Source: Deinococcus humi
GTDB taxonomy: Bacteria > Deinococcota > Deinococci > Deinococcales > Deinococcaceae
Direction of reading: 5' to 3'
DNA length: 64,000 bases
Assembly (NCBI RefSeq): GCF_014201875.1
Contig: NZ_JACHFL010000001.1
Location: 248,001 to 312,000 of the forward strand
The position numbers and the translations under genes were made by a program. Under the pieces are notes generated by a model. That model searched no databases. It was given only the letters and a program-made list of their open reading frames with translations, and was not told the DNA's origin. Below are positions 18,323-28,331 of this stretch, piece after piece (position 1 is the stretch's first letter; each line of letters opens with the position of its first letter).

Positions 18323-19291
18323 CTAGTCGCGCCGCAGCGAACGCCACACCAGCGCCGCTCCGGCAACGGCGAGCGTGCCCAGCACAAGGGTTTTCAGGGG
18401 ATCACGGGTGCCGGCCTGCGGGAGCGTGACTGGCACCGGGTGATTGAGATACCAGCCGCGCACGGGCCGCGCCGCCTCGTCGAAGTTGCGTGCGAGGCGG
18501 GCCAGGGCAGCGTCCATATGTGTTCCGGCCATGGGATGCCCGTGTCCGGTGGCTGCCAGCGCAGGGCTGAGCGCCGCGAGGGCACGCACTGATTCGCGCG
18601 CCGCGTCCCAGTTGGGGGTGTAATACGCGGGAGGGCGGTGAACCAGGACAGGCTTCAGCGTCAAGGCGCCCACCGCCGACTCCTGCTTGGTGGTGACGAA
18701 AGCATCTCCGGCTATCAGGGTGCGGTCGGACTCGCGCCACAGGGAGACATGACCGACGCTGTGTCCCGGCGTATGCAGCCAGCGCCAGTCGGGCAGGAAC
18801 GGCACGCCACCCCCCTCAGGCAGAGCCTGAATCTGAGGACGGAAATCGAACGGACCGGGGACAAAGGCGGGTGAGAGCAGGCTCATCAAACCGCCCACGG
18901 TGGGATCCGGGAACGGATACGGCACCTGGCCTGTCAGATAGGGCAGTTCCAGCGGATGGGCGTACACCGGCACCTTCCATTCCTCGAGCAGGTCATGCAG
19001 GCCGCCGATGTGGTCGAGATGTCCGTGGGTCAACACGATGGCCGCAGGCGGCCTGCCCGCGTGGTGTTTCTCGATGGCGGCGCGAATCATCGGGGCGGTC
19101 AGAGGCATCCCCGCGTCCACCAGCACCCAGGGTTCTCCGGGCAGGCCCAGCAGGTAGGCATTCACCATGGGCAGCCGCACCCGGACCACATCGGGACGGA
19201 GCAGCTGAGTCCCGCCGAAAGTGGAGACCGACGGCGCAGGCGGGCGAATCTGGTCGCTTGGGAATGGTGGCGTGTCAGGCGTCTGGCTCAT
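18323..19291 (-). CDS. Metallo-beta-lactamase-fold hydrolase
   Basis: The roughly 322-residue protein has the full metal-binding set: LTHGHLDHIGGLHDLL (HxHxDH), a downstream His in HTPGHSVGHVSLW, the bridging Asp in LIAGDAFVT, and the late His in AATGHGHPM, so two metal ions should be bound. The last 25 residues (LKTLVLGTLAVAGAALVWRS) form a hydrophobic helix, unusual for this soluble fold, suggesting membrane attachment at the C-terminus. The ATG at 19291 is preceded by GAGAGGA. A GTG at 19297 is also in frame. The substrate is unknown; glyoxalase II-like, lactonase or thioesterase roles are all possible. Confidence 0.88.
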   Translation of the reverse strand: MSQTPDTPPFPSDQIRPPAPSVSTFGGTQLLRPDVVRVRLPMVNAYLLGLPGEPWVLVDAGMPLTAPMIRAAIEKHHAGRPPAAIVLTHGHLDHIGGLHDLLEEWKVPVYAHPLELPYLTGQVPYPFPDPTVGGLMSLLSPAFVPGPFDFRPQIQALPEGGGVPFLPDWRWLHTPGHSVGHVSLWRESDRTLIAGDAFVTTKQESAVGALTLKPVLVHRPPAYYTPNWDAARESVRALAALSPALAATGHGHPMAGTHMDAALARLARNFDEAARPVRGWYLNHPVPVTLPQAGTRDPLKTLVLGTLAVAGAALVWRSLRRD

Positions 19292-19443
19292 GGGCACATC
19301 CTCTCGGGCTCAGGGAGAAACTTCGGGTGTTTCTCCCATGCTAGGGAACCCTCGTGAGGAGCGACTTGCGCCCGGCCTAATCCGGCCTTAAGTGGTCCCG
19401 GACCCCGTTTGAGGGCGACTGCTCAACAGGCCGGTCCTGTGGC

Positions 19444-20520
<1,077 letters not shown>

Positions 20521-20811
20521 CTGGTCACCCTCATCTGAGGCCAGATTAGGGGTCAGGGTCTTACAGTTTTCTGCGTGGCTGGGCGGGCGAATTTCGCCCT
20601 CAGCAGGGTGGGCGAAGCCTCTCATACAGGGCTGGCCGAGTGGTCGGCACACTGTTCTGGACACCCTTTTCCTGGAACACTCCCTCAACGGACGGCAAAG
20701 ACCGGGCCATGGCAGAACAGGCGGAGTGGTGTTCCAGAGCCGTTTTCTCGCCTTTAGTCGCCCGGCCTGCTCCGCGTGTTTGAAAGGTGTAAAGGCCCGT
20801 CGGCCCCACGC

Positions 20812-21429
20812 TCAGGAGGGCGCGGCTTCCGGCATGACCTGTTCCTCGGCCCGGCCACCGTCTTTCTCGCCGCGCAGCTTGCGGCTTTCCAGGTCCGCAT
20901 GCTGGTTCAGGTAGCGGAGCCAGGCCTTGGCCGTCAGTGGCCCAAGGCCGTTGTGATTCACGGTGGCCCCCTCCTCCGGAGGGTTTGCATGCAGTTGCCG
21001 GGCCAGATCCACGGTGCCGGCACGGGTCTGCGACAGCAGGTTGCGCAGATCGGTCAGGCTGGCGTCCTGCGCGGGGCGGTAGGCGTGGTAGGTGTCGGAC
21101 CCATACGGCTGCCGTCCCAGCGCCACCCGCAGGCGGTTCTGGCCCCAGCGCTCGATGCCGATGATGTGGGACAGCACCTCGCGGTTGGCCGGGGTATCGG
21201 CCGCACGCGCGGCGCGTCCGGCCAGCGCGATGCCCCCGCGCTCCAGGCCCTGGCCCAGGTCGGTGTAGCTGCTGCGCCCGGCAGGGGCTTCCAGCACGCG
21301 CGAGACCACGAACTCCTTGACCTCTTCCTTGCGCTGGCGGGCCAGGTACGCGGCCCCGGCGGCCAGCCCCACCCCGGCCACCGTGATCAGGGCTGGAACG
21401 AGGGCCTTGCTGCTACTCGACTTGGTCAT
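20812..21429 (-). CDS. DinB-like domain protein with N-terminal membrane anchor
   Basis: A 205-residue protein. Residues about 9-30 (ALVPALITVAGVGLAAGAAY) form one hydrophobic helix followed by RQRK, consistent with a membrane anchor or uncleaved signal. The rest is helical, with SHIIGIERWGQNRLRVALG and KAWLRYLNQHADLESRKLR, the pattern of a four-helix DinB/YfiT-like domain where a first-helix His and C-terminal His can bind metal. DinB-like paralogues are numerous in Deinococcus, and this assignment rests on pattern only. The 291 bases between it and pilT hold nothing recognisable. Confidence 0.6.
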   Translation of the reverse strand: MTKSSSSKALVPALITVAGVGLAAGAAYLARQRKEEVKEFVVSRVLEAPAGRSSYTDLGQGLERGGIALAGRAARAADTPANREVLSHIIGIERWGQNRLRVALGRQPYGSDTYHAYRPAQDASLTDLRNLLSQTRAGTVDLARQLHANPPEEGATVNHNGLGPLTAKAWLRYLNQHADLESRKLRGEKDGGRAEEQVMPEAAPS

Positions 21430-21485
21430 GGTGCAGTGTACGCGGCCCGGGGCCGGCAGGTTCCCGCCGGGTCACTCGTGAACCC

Positions 21486-22088
21486 TTAGCGAACTGGAGG
21501 CTCCACCACCCCGTCCGGCGTGCCGATCAGGGTCACGTACGAGTCGGCGGCACACGGCAGCGTGGGCGCCAACATCAGCGGGTGGGCCAGGGTCAATTCT
21601 GGCAGGCCCATTCCCACGCCGCGCGCCGCCCAGCCGAAGCCCTTGCCCAGCCGCGCGCCGTTCCGCCCAAGCGCCACGCTGGCGATCACGGCGGCCTGCG
21701 CGTCTTCCAGCGAGGGCCTGTCTGGTACGAAGAGCGCCGGCTCACCCACTCCCGGCATGGCACTCAGGCGGGCGCCCGCCGGGTCGGTCAGCCGCCAGTA
21801 CCACACCCCCCCGCGCTGGCCCACCTTCTTCTGGTTGGGCACGTACAGCGTCATGCCCGCGTCCAGCGCCAGCTTTCGCAGCGGGTACAGCGCGCGGTCC
21901 GGCCCGACGATCAGCGTCCGCAGTCCGGCCACCTGCGGGTGTGCCAGCAGATGGCGCGCCGCCTGCCGGGCACGGGTGAAATTGGGATGATGACCGTGCG
22001 GCGGCAGCGGGTATGCACAGGCCCGCGCCCGCAGCAGCGCCGTCCAGAGCTGTTCCCGGTACGCGCCGGGGGTGATGGGACCGTCCAT
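21486..22088 (-). CDS. 5-formyltetrahydrofolate cyclo-ligase-like protein
   Basis: A roughly 200-residue protein of the MTHFS-like fold, recognised from the Rossmann-like pattern LRTLIVGPDRALYPLRKLALDAG, LYVPNQKK and PALFVPDRPSL, and the late GKGFGWAARGVG, which stands where true ligases have the nucleotide loop GRGGGYYDR. Because that loop is altered, the enzyme may act on another substrate. The ATG at 22088 (MDGPITPGAYREQLW) fits a normal start; an ATG at 22118 would add ten residues. It lies 57 bases from the DinB-like gene on the same strand. Confidence 0.7.
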   Translation of the reverse strand: MDGPITPGAYREQLWTALLRARACAYPLPPHGHHPNFTRARQAARHLLAHPQVAGLRTLIVGPDRALYPLRKLALDAGMTLYVPNQKKVGQRGGVWYWRLTDPAGARLSAMPGVGEPALFVPDRPSLEDAQAAVIASVALGRNGARLGKGFGWAARGVGMGLPELTLAHPLMLAPTLPCAADSYVTLIGTPDGVVEPPVR

Positions 22089-22265
22089 TCTCCGGCCCAG
22101 CGTAACGTCCGCTGCCACTGGGAGCGAGCACTGCGCCGTTCAGTTCCGCCGGTGAGGGGGGTAGAGGCCGATCAAGCTGACTCCAATCCCTAAGAATCTC
22201 TCGGCGGCCTGCTGGAGGAATGAGACAGCACCCACTGCGGGCAGTGTCCCGGCTAAACTCGGTGC

Positions 22266-23186
22266 ATGACAGTGGTGCGGGTGGCGGCGGCGGCGTATGG
22301 GGTGGACTTCCTGCCCGACTGGGCCGCCTATGAAGCGAAGATCGCGTCGTGGGTGGCCGAGGCGGCGGCAGCGGGGGCGGAACTGCTGGTGTTCCCCGAG
22401 TACGCCGCGCTGGAACTGGTGGCGCTGCTGCCCGCCGAACTGCGGCACGACGTGCTGGGGATGAGGCCCGCCCTGCAGCTTTTCCTGCCGGAGTTTGTGG
22501 GCCTGCATGCCCGGCTGGCACGGCAGTACGGCGTGTGCCTCGTGGCGGGCAGCTTTCCGGTCCAGGTGGGTGAGAGCTTCGTCAACCGCGCGCACGTCTT
22601 CGCGCCGGACGGCCGCTCTGGCTGGCAGGACAAGCTGCTGATGACCCGTTTCGAGGCGGAGGAATGGCAGATCTCGCCGGGCGAGGGCGTGCGCGTCTTC
22701 GAGCTGAGCTTGCGCGGGGGCACAGAGTTGCGCTTCGGGGTCGCCACCTGTTACGACAGCGAATTTCCCGGTCTGGCCCGCCGGGTGGCGGAAGGCGGCG
22801 CGGAACTGCTGCTGGTGCCGTCCTTCACCGGCAGCCGCGCCGGGTTCACCCGTGTGCGGGTGGGCAGCATGGCCCGCGCACTGGAAGGGCAGTGCTACGC
22901 GGTCCATGCCCCCCTGATCGCGGACGCGCCGTGGTCCTATGCCATAGAGGACGCCGTGGGCCGCGCCTCCATCTACGCCCCCGCCGATCATGGCCTGCCT
23001 GACGATGGCCTTGTCGCCGAGGGGGGCTGGAACGCGCCGGGCTGGCTGATCCACGACCTCGATCTGGCCCTGACCCGCCACGTGCGCGCCGACGGCCATG
23101 TGCTGAACTGGCGGGACCGGACGGCGGCCTCAACGCGGGCCACCCCTGCCGAAGTCGTGACCCTGGGGGCCAGCGTTGGCGTCTGA
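22266..23186 (+). CDS. Nitrilase-superfamily carbon-nitrogen hydrolase
   Basis: The 306-residue amidohydrolase has the Glu-Lys-Cys triad in order: Glu in [12 protein letters not shown], Lys in [16 protein letters not shown], and Cys in [30 protein letters not shown] and [19 protein letters not shown] also match the superfamily. It is likely cytoplasmic and acts on a small amide. The natural substrate is not evident. Its 3' end overlaps the next gene by 11 bases, so the two are translationally coupled. Confidence 0.92.
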   Translation: MTVVRVAAAAYGVDFLPDWAAYEAKIASWVAEAAAAGAELLVFPEYAALELVALLPAELRHDVLGMRPALQLFLPEFVGLHARLARQYGVCLVAGSFPVQVGESFVNRAHVFAPDGRSGWQDKLLMTRFEAEEWQISPGEGVRVFELSLRGGTELRFGVATCYDSEFPGLARRVAEGGAELLLVPSFTGSRAGFTRVRVGSMARALEGQCYAVHAPLIADAPWSYAIEDAVGRASIYAPADHGLPDDGLVAEGGWNAPGWLIHDLDLALTRHVRADGHVLNWRDRTAASTRATPAEVVTLGASVGV

Positions 23187-23706
23187 GCCGCAGGTTCGGA
23201 AGCTGGGGGAAGGGGACACCGCCCTGTACCGCGAGGTGAGGCTGGCCGCCCTTCTCAACGACCCGGACGCCTTCATCACCACCGCCGCCGAGTTCCAGGC
23301 GAGGACGCCCGAGTCGGTGGCGGCTCAGCTGCGGCCACGGCCCACGCTCGTCAACTTCGGCGCGTTCGTGGACGGCGCCCTGATGGGCCTGCTCTCTCTG
23401 GCGCGCGAGGAACGGCCCAGATTGAAACACAGGGCGAGTATTTTTGGCGTCTCGGTCGCACCAGAGGCCCGTGGCCAGGGTTGCGGCGACGCGCTGCTGC
23501 GGGCAGCCCTGGCCCACGTACAGACCTGGGAGGGCGTGACCTCGGTCCACCTGTCCGTGACCGAGACACAGGCTGCCGCACGGCGCCTGTACGAGCGTCA
23601 CGGCTTCCAGGTCTGGGGCACGCAGCCCGACGCCGTTCGGGACGACCAGGGGCGGGCCCTGATCGAACATCACCTCTGTCTGTTGCTTGAAGACCCGTCC
23701 GCCTGA
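23176..23706 (+). CDS. GNAT-family N-acetyltransferase
   Basis: A 176-residue acetyltransferase. [23 protein letters not shown] at the start, [24 protein letters not shown], the acetyl-CoA loop [17 protein letters not shown], and [19 protein letters not shown] are the usual GNAT blocks. The start used is TTG at 23176 ([10 protein letters not shown]), which overlaps the preceding hydrolase gene. Substrate unknown. The overlap suggests that the hydrolase and this enzyme act in one small pathway, an inference from layout only. Confidence 0.88.
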   Translation: MASEPQVRKLGEGDTALYREVRLAALLNDPDAFITTAAEFQARTPESVAAQLRPRPTLVNFGAFVDGALMGLLSLAREERPRLKHRASIFGVSVAPEARGQGCGDALLRAALAHVQTWEGVTSVHLSVTETQAAARRLYERHGFQVWGTQPDAVRDDQGRALIEHHLCLLLEDPSA

Positions 23707-23711
23707 GGCCA

Positions 23712-23757
23712 CAAAAGCCAGCGCCGGACCCTCGTCAAAGAGTCCGGCACTGGCTTG
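23712..23757 (-). terminator. Terminator of tRNA-Leu
   Basis: A long hairpin with AAGCCAG and GCCGGAC arms pairs with GTCCGGC and CTGGCTT with one mismatch. On the minus strand it is followed by TTTTGT. It may also stop plus-strand transcription from the acetyltransferase. Confidence 0.8.
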
Positions 23758-23762
23758 AGATC

Positions 23763-23848
<86 letters not shown>

Positions 23849-24027
23849 ACGATGAAACGAGGGCAGAAGCAATACTAGGGGTGACCCCTGCCCATGTCAA
23901 GACACGGGCCCTCCAGCTGTGGTATCGTCCTGTGCCGCCGCGAGCGGTTCGGCCCATGCCCGGTCACCGGGAATGGATTTTGCCGGAGCTGCTGCGCGCG
24001 GGACTTCAAACAAGAGAGGGAACATTC

Positions 24028-24303
<276 letters not shown>

Positions 24304-24318
24304 AGACTGCTTCAGGCA

Positions 24319-24354
24319 AACCGCCGCCCCGTCTTCGGGGCGGCGGTTTTTTGT
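24319..24354 (+). terminator. Terminator of rpsO
   Basis: AACCGCCGCCCC and GGGGCGGCGGTT enclose a short GTCTTC loop and are followed by TTTTTTG. Confidence 0.92.
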
Positions 24355-24374
24355 GGCTTTCTAAGAGCTGCCGC

Positions 24375-24827
24375 TCAGCGGTCACTCTCAGCGGTGCGGC
24401 GGCGGTCCACAACGCTGGTCCAATCCCCACCCCTGACCGGAATCACGCCGGGACGCTTCATGCGCTCGGCCAGGGCGTAAAGGTAAACCCATGCGGGCAG
24501 CGTCTCGCCACCTTCCAGCGTCAGCGTGACCTGCTCACGGGTGTACAGGGGCGGCGTCTCGGCCACGCCCTCCAGCTCATCCAGAAACGGCAGCGCCAGC
24601 GGCCAGTCGGTGGGCGCGTAGGTCAGGGCAAACCCGCGGACCGCCTCTTCCCCATCGCCGGGAACGACGGCGGGATACGCTTCCGGCCACAGGTGCAGCA
24701 GGCGGTGGCCCCACAGGACCGCGGGGCGGGCCTGAAAATGCCCCCCAAGCGCAGCGATATGGGCGTTGCGCTCGCCGGGCATCAGCGTGCCGTAAACAAA
24801 GACGGTGGTGGGGGGCGACTGGGACAC
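24375..24827 (-). CDS. Gamma-glutamylcyclotransferase-family protein
   Basis: A compact AIG2/GGCT-fold enzyme that would release pyroglutamate from gamma-glutamyl compounds. Seen: [17 protein letters not shown] (the substrate-binding YGTLMPGE loop), [23 protein letters not shown], whose Glu fits the catalytic position, and AWVYLYAL. The GTG at 24827 gives a compact N-terminus and has TACAGT seven bases upstream, fitting a leaderless start. An in-frame start at 24896 would overlap the repressor gene by 38 bases. Confidence 0.82.
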   Translation of the reverse strand: MSQSPPTTVFVYGTLMPGERNAHIAALGGHFQARPAVLWGHRLLHLWPEAYPAVVPGDGEEAVRGFALTYAPTDWPLALPFLDELEGVAETPPLYTREQVTLTLEGGETLPAWVYLYALAERMKRPGVIPVRGGDWTSVVDRRRTAESDR

Positions 24828-24858
24828 GCCCAGAACTGTAGCGTCCGCGCCCGGCCCT

Positions 24859-25554
24859 TCAGAGCCGCACGCCGCGCGGCTGGTGAAAGTAGACACGGCC
24901 CACCACCGTCACCTCCTCGGGCTTGACCGGCGGGTGATCGGGGTTGTCGCTGGTCAGCCACAGCGCCCCCCCGTAGCGCCGGAGACGTTTGACGGTCAGG
25001 CCCAGACCCGAGACATGCAGCACGTACACCAGCCCCTCGCGCAGGTCCAGATCGCCCGGATCGACGTAAATCCGGTCACCGGGCCGGATGCCCCCGCCAG
25101 CGGTGGTCATGGACTCGCCGCCCACCTCCAGCACCAGCATGCCGGGGCGGTGATCCCGCACGGGGACCAGTTCGTGGTCGATGACGCTGGCGGGGTCCTC
25201 GGTCACGGGCAGCCCCGCGCTGGCCAGCGCGCGCACCGGTACGCGCACCAGTTCCAGCACGTGCAGGGCCTCATCGCTGGGAGCGGCCTGCAGCAGCGGC
25301 AACCCGGTGCGGGCCACCCACTCGCCCGCCGGAATCTCCAGCGCGCGGCGCAGCGCGTCCTGGCGGGCCGGGGTCAGCGCCCCCAGCGGGCGGGTGCCGC
25401 GTTCCAGACGGCTCAGGTACGGCTGCGTGACGCGCCCGGCCTGCCCGCCGTGGTCCAGCGTGCGGGCGCTGACCTCCCCCTGCTGCAAATTCAGGGCCGC
25501 GCGCCGCGCCCCCAACCAAGCTGCCAGTTCTGGAGAGGGTAGTTCGCCCGTCAT
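24859..25554 (-). CDS. LexA/CI-like self-cleaving transcriptional repressor
   Basis: A 231-residue two-domain repressor. The N-terminal part is an XRE-type helix-turn-helix ([20 protein letters not shown], then [14 protein letters not shown]). The C-terminal part is an S24 peptidase fold: candidate Ala-Gly cleavage site in [10 protein letters not shown], nucleophile Ser in [19 protein letters not shown], general-base Lys in [12 protein letters not shown], and a closing VVGRVYF strand. By analogy with LexA and phage CI, RecA filaments would trigger cleavage, so its targets should be induced by DNA damage. A divergent membrane-protein gene and a palindrome at 25608-25623 lie just upstream. It differs from DdrO, which lacks an S24 domain. 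Confidence 0.88.
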   Translation of the reverse strand: MTGELPSPELAAWLGARRAALNLQQGEVSARTLDHGGQAGRVTQPYLSRLERGTRPLGALTPARQDALRRALEIPAGEWVARTGLPLLQAAPSDEALHVLELVRVPVRALASAGLPVTEDPASVIDHELVPVRDHRPGMLVLEVGGESMTTAGGGIRPGDRIYVDPGDLDLREGLVYVLHVSGLGLTVKRLRRYGGALWLTSDNPDHPPVKPEEVTVVGRVYFHQPRGVRL

Positions 25555-25607
25555 GCGCCAAGTTTAACGGGAAGCCCAAAATCTACGGGAATCCAGATCA
25601 CTTGTAA

Positions 25608-25623
25608 TATGCCTGTAGACATA
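25608..25623. promoter_or_regulatory. Candidate operator between repressor and membrane-protein genes
   Basis: TATGCCTGTAGACATA is an imperfect inverted repeat (half-sites TATGCCTG and TATGTCTA on opposite strands, 6 of 8 matching) in the intergenic region 53 bases upstream of the repressor start. This is the right place for autorepression and for control of the divergent gene. Confidence 0.45.
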
Positions 25624-25702
25624 ATAGGCTATGGCTCTGAAATACGCCTAAAGCAGAATGGGGCGTCCGTTTCCGTCCTCAGCCGTTCCACCGGAGGTCC
25701 GC

Positions 25703-26083
25703 ATGTCCGACAGCTCCCCTGTTCCCGCCTCGCTGCTGATCCTGGCCCCCCTACTGGGTGCGGCCTTCGTGGCTGGCGGCATCACGCAACTGGCGCGGCT
25801 GCTGGGCCAGGACGAGACGCCGCGCGCCCGCGCAGTGGCTGCCCTGGCGGTGGCCGCTGGCATTGCTGCCCTGACCGTGGTGGCCCTAATGACCGTGACC
25901 CTGCCCCCCGACCCGTCCCCGGCCCTGCTCCTGGCGGCCGCCTGCGTGACTGGCTGGAGTGGCCCCGGCATCCTGGCGCGGCTCGGCACGGTGATCGAGC
26001 GCCGCCTGGGTCTTTCTCCCTCCCCCACCGTGTTCGGGCCAGAACCCGGGCCGGACGAGCGGGAAGGGCGCGGGCCGGCATAG
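25703..26083 (+). CDS. Small two-to-three-helix membrane protein
   Basis: A 126-residue protein from the ATG at 25703 (MSDSSPVPASLLIL). Hydrophobic segments lie at about residues 9-28 (SLLILAPLLGAAFVAGGITQ), 43-66 (VAALAVAAGIAALTVVALMT) and weakly 74-95 (ALLLAAACVTGWSGPGI), followed by a hydrophilic Pro/Glu-rich tail. The size and topology recall phage holins, but no family was recognised. It is divergent from the LexA/CI-like repressor and shares its operator region, so damage-induced expression is a reasonable guess. An upstream in-frame start at 25658 is less likely. Confidence 0.6.
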   Translation: MSDSSPVPASLLILAPLLGAAFVAGGITQLARLLGQDETPRARAVAALAVAAGIAALTVVALMTVTLPPDPSPALLLAAACVTGWSGPGILARLGTVIERRLGLSPSPTVFGPEPGPDEREGRGPA

Positions 26084-26204
26084 ACGAGCCCACACCCGTG
26101 CCTTACCCGGTGAAATGCAGGGAATCTGACCGTTGACCGGGCCAGGAAGCCAAGATGGAAAGTCCCGCCACAGACCCTTCACCCCATCACAAGCACAATG
26201 AATC

Positions 26205-27413
26205 ATGACCGCCGAGACTGACCGTCTCCCGCGCCGGGATGTCCGGGGCCGGGACTCCAAACCACGCTCTTTCCTGCTGTCCGCGCTGTTGCTGGGCAGC
26301 CTCTGCCTGTCGAGCGCGCAGGCGTTGCAGGGCCTGCCGCTGACCGCCCAGAAACCAGCCCAGAGCAGCACGGACAGCACTTCCAGAAACACCCCCAGAC
26401 CGCTGACCGACGCCGAGCGGCAGACCCTGAGGACGCTGTTCAGCAAGGTCCGGCCCGCCACCCTGCGCATCGAGCAGTGCGACCTCAACAAGCCGGGGGC
26501 CTGTGACGATCCCGACGGCATCGGCTCCGGCGTGCTGATCTCCGCGGACGGGCTGGCGCTGACCGCCTACCACGTAGTGGAAGGTGCGCCCAAATTGAGC
26601 GCCCAGACGGTGGACAAGAAGCGTTACGCGGTGGAAATCGTGGGCTACGACGACCAGGACGATCTGGCGCTCCTTCGGGTCTCCGTGCCGAAGGGCACGC
26701 CCTTCGTGCCGCTGGCCGCTGCGCGTCCCAGCGTGGGCGACGCGGTGCTGGCGGTCGGCAACGGTGGAGGCAGCTTCCTGCAATCCAAGTCGGGCCGTCT
26801 GACGGGTCTGGATGCCAACGCCGGACCCGGCGGGGCCACCTTTCCCCCTGGAACCTTGCAGATGAGCGCGCCGCTGGTGCCCGGTGACAGCGGCGGTCCG
26901 ATCCTGAACACCAAAGGCGAACTGACCGGGATCGTCAGCTACATCAGCATCAGCCGGAACACCGGGCCGGCCTCCTTCGCCGTGCCGGTCACGGCCAGCG
27001 ACGCCCGGCTGGCGGACCTGCGCGCCGGAAAGAAACTGGACGCGCCGATCATCGGCATCAGCCTGAATGGGCCGTACACCGCACTGCTGACCATCGACGC
27101 CACGACCTTTAAACGTGCCAGCGAACTGCTGAACCTGGGAGACACGCCTGGAGCGTTCTTCACCGCCGTCAATCCAGGCAGCCCCGCAGAGAAGGCGGGG
27201 CTCCAGCCGCTGAAACTCAACGACAAGGATCAGCGGGTTTCCGGCGACATCGTGACCGAGGTGAACGGCAAGCGCATCATCAACTTCGATGAATTCCAGT
27301 ACGCCGTGCGGACGTACAAGCCCGGCGACACGATCACCCTGACCGTGTTGCGGGACAGCAAGCCGCTGATGGTCAAGGTGACCCTGATCGGGCGCAGTCA
27401 GAGTCAGCCCTGA
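26205..27413 (+). CDS. HtrA/DegP-type serine protease with PDZ domain
   Basis: A 402-residue exported protease for envelope protein quality control. Residues about 1-45 hold a basic region then [19 protein letters not shown], a Sec signal peptide with cleavage near AQA-LQG. The trypsin-like triad is His in [13 protein letters not shown], Asp in [13 protein letters not shown], and Ser in [14 protein letters not shown]-terminal PDZ domain covers about 300-395 ([44 protein letters not shown]). Single PDZ domain, DegS/HtrA2-like length. A terminator follows immediately. Confidence 0.93.
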   Translation: MTAETDRLPRRDVRGRDSKPRSFLLSALLLGSLCLSSAQALQGLPLTAQKPAQSSTDSTSRNTPRPLTDAERQTLRTLFSKVRPATLRIEQCDLNKPGACDDPDGIGSGVLISADGLALTAYHVVEGAPKLSAQTVDKKRYAVEIVGYDDQDDLALLRVSVPKGTPFVPLAAARPSVGDAVLAVGNGGGSFLQSKSGRLTGLDANAGPGGATFPPGTLQMSAPLVPGDSGGPILNTKGELTGIVSYISISRNTGPASFAVPVTASDARLADLRAGKKLDAPIIGISLNGPYTALLTIDATTFKRASELLNLGDTPGAFFTAVNPGSPAEKAGLQPLKLNDKDQRVSGDIVTEVNGKRIINFDEFQYAVRTYKPGDTITLTVLRDSKPLMVKVTLIGRSQSQP

Positions 27414-27424
27414 ACCCAGAGATC

Positions 27425-27460
27425 GAGGGGAGGCATCGAATGTCTCCCCTCTTTTTTGTT
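27425..27460 (+). terminator. Terminator of the HtrA-like gene
   Basis: GAGGGGAG pairs with CTCCCCTC around a short loop, followed by TTTTTTG. Confidence 0.88.
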
Positions 27461-27511
27461 CTGTAGCACGGGTTTCAGGTCTCAAAGCAGCAGAAGTCTT
27501 AAGAATCCCTC

Positions 27512-27540
27512 TTGACATTTATGTCCAAAACAGAATAATG
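27512..27540 (+). promoter_or_regulatory. Leaderless promoter with palindrome over the -35 box
   Basis: TTGACA (27512-27517) and ATAATG (27535-27540) are spaced by 17 bases. The start codon follows at 27546, so the transcript would begin at or next to the ATG. The -35 box overlaps GACATTTATGTC (27514-27525), an inverted repeat of GACAT arms that could be a repressor site. Confidence 0.6.
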
Positions 27541-27545
27541 GCCGT

Positions 27546-28040
27546 ATGGATACCCTCAAGAAAGCAGGTGCGATGCTGGCCCACCTCGACCTCTTCCACC
27601 AGATGCTCGATCTCCGGGGGCTGTTGCAACTGGCCGCCCACATGGAGGAGCGCGGCGACCGCGTGACCCTGATCAGCGGCGAGACCATCACCCTGATCGG
27701 CGCGGAGATGCTCAGCGACGCGGGCGTGACCACCGGCAAGGGGGCCAGAATCGAGGCCGCCACCGCGTACCGGGTGTTGCAGGGCCTCAAGGGCCACGAC
27801 GCCCCGGAATACGCCGTGACCCGTGAGGAACTGGGCGCACTGAACGCCCGCGCCGTGTCCGAGCTGGAAGGTGGGGACGCCCTGCGCGCCTTTGCCGATA
27901 CGCTGGCACGCATCGGGGCGGCTGGTGCAGCCGCGGCCCCAGCCCCCACGCCCGCAGCCGAGACCCCTGCCGAGCGTCCGGGCCGTGGACGCCGCGCCGC
28001 CGAGACCGAGGGCAACCCTTCCGAACAGCCTGCCGCGTAA
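27546..28040 (+). CDS. Conserved-looking hypothetical protein with disordered tail
   Basis: The 164-residue soluble protein reads MDTLKKAGAMLAHLDLFHQM, RGLLQLAAHMEERGDRVTLI, ETITLIGAEMLSDAGVTTG, TAYRVLQGLKGHDAPEYAVT, then an Ala/Pro-rich tail (AAAAPAPTPAAETPAERPG) of about 45 residues that looks disordered. It has no signal peptide or membrane helix. It has its own promoter and a strong terminator, so it forms a single-gene unit. Family and function not recognised. Confidence 0.75.
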   Translation: MDTLKKAGAMLAHLDLFHQMLDLRGLLQLAAHMEERGDRVTLISGETITLIGAEMLSDAGVTTGKGARIEAATAYRVLQGLKGHDAPEYAVTREELGALNARAVSELEGGDALRAFADTLARIGAAGAAAAPAPTPAAETPAERPGRGRRAAETEGNPSEQPAA

Positions 28041-28054
28041 GCCAGCACCTGTCG

Positions 28055-28102
28055 CCGCGCCCCACACCGACCCATCAGGGATCAGTGTGGGGCGCGGTTC
28101 TT
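28055..28102 (+). terminator. Terminator of the hypothetical gene
   Basis: CCGCGCCCCACAC pairs perfectly with GTGTGGGGCGCGG around a 17-base loop, followed by TTCTTT. Confidence 0.85.
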
Positions 28103-28169
28103 TGAGGATTAGGGTCAGGGACGGTGGGACGCAAACCCCTCCTCCTGGCCCACCGTGACCTGCACCCTT

Positions 28170-28228
28170 GCGGCCTGCCTGTGACGTCCGGCATACTTCC
28201 GGACGCCGCAGGCAGGCGCGCTGTTTTT
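28170..28228 (+). terminator. Second terminator or attenuator before the SulP gene
   Basis: CCTGCCTG (28174-28181) pairs with CAGGCAGG (28209-28216), with an inner helix GTCCGG/CCGGAC, and TTTTT follows at 28224-28228. It stands alone between the previous terminator and the SulP gene. It could end a short RNA or attenuate SulP expression. Confidence 0.6.
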
Positions 28229-28331
28229 CAGCAGTCGATGCCCCCTGACGATAATTGCAGAGTCCTTCCGTCTCCCGGCCCCCCAGGCCGAGTTCACAGC
28301 GACGTGTTTCACGCGTCCAGAGAGGTTCAAC

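Noticed and set aside
20625..20710. GGCTGGCCGAGTGGTCGGC, resembling the start of a tRNA-Ser or tRNA-Leu
   Set aside because: No T-arm TTCGA sequence, no matching acceptor strand and no anticodon stem follow within 90 bases.
25605..25625. Possible radiation/desiccation response motif ending GACATAA
   Set aside because: The half-site spacing is one base too long against the 17-bp consensus. The imperfect palindrome is better explained as the local repressor's operator.
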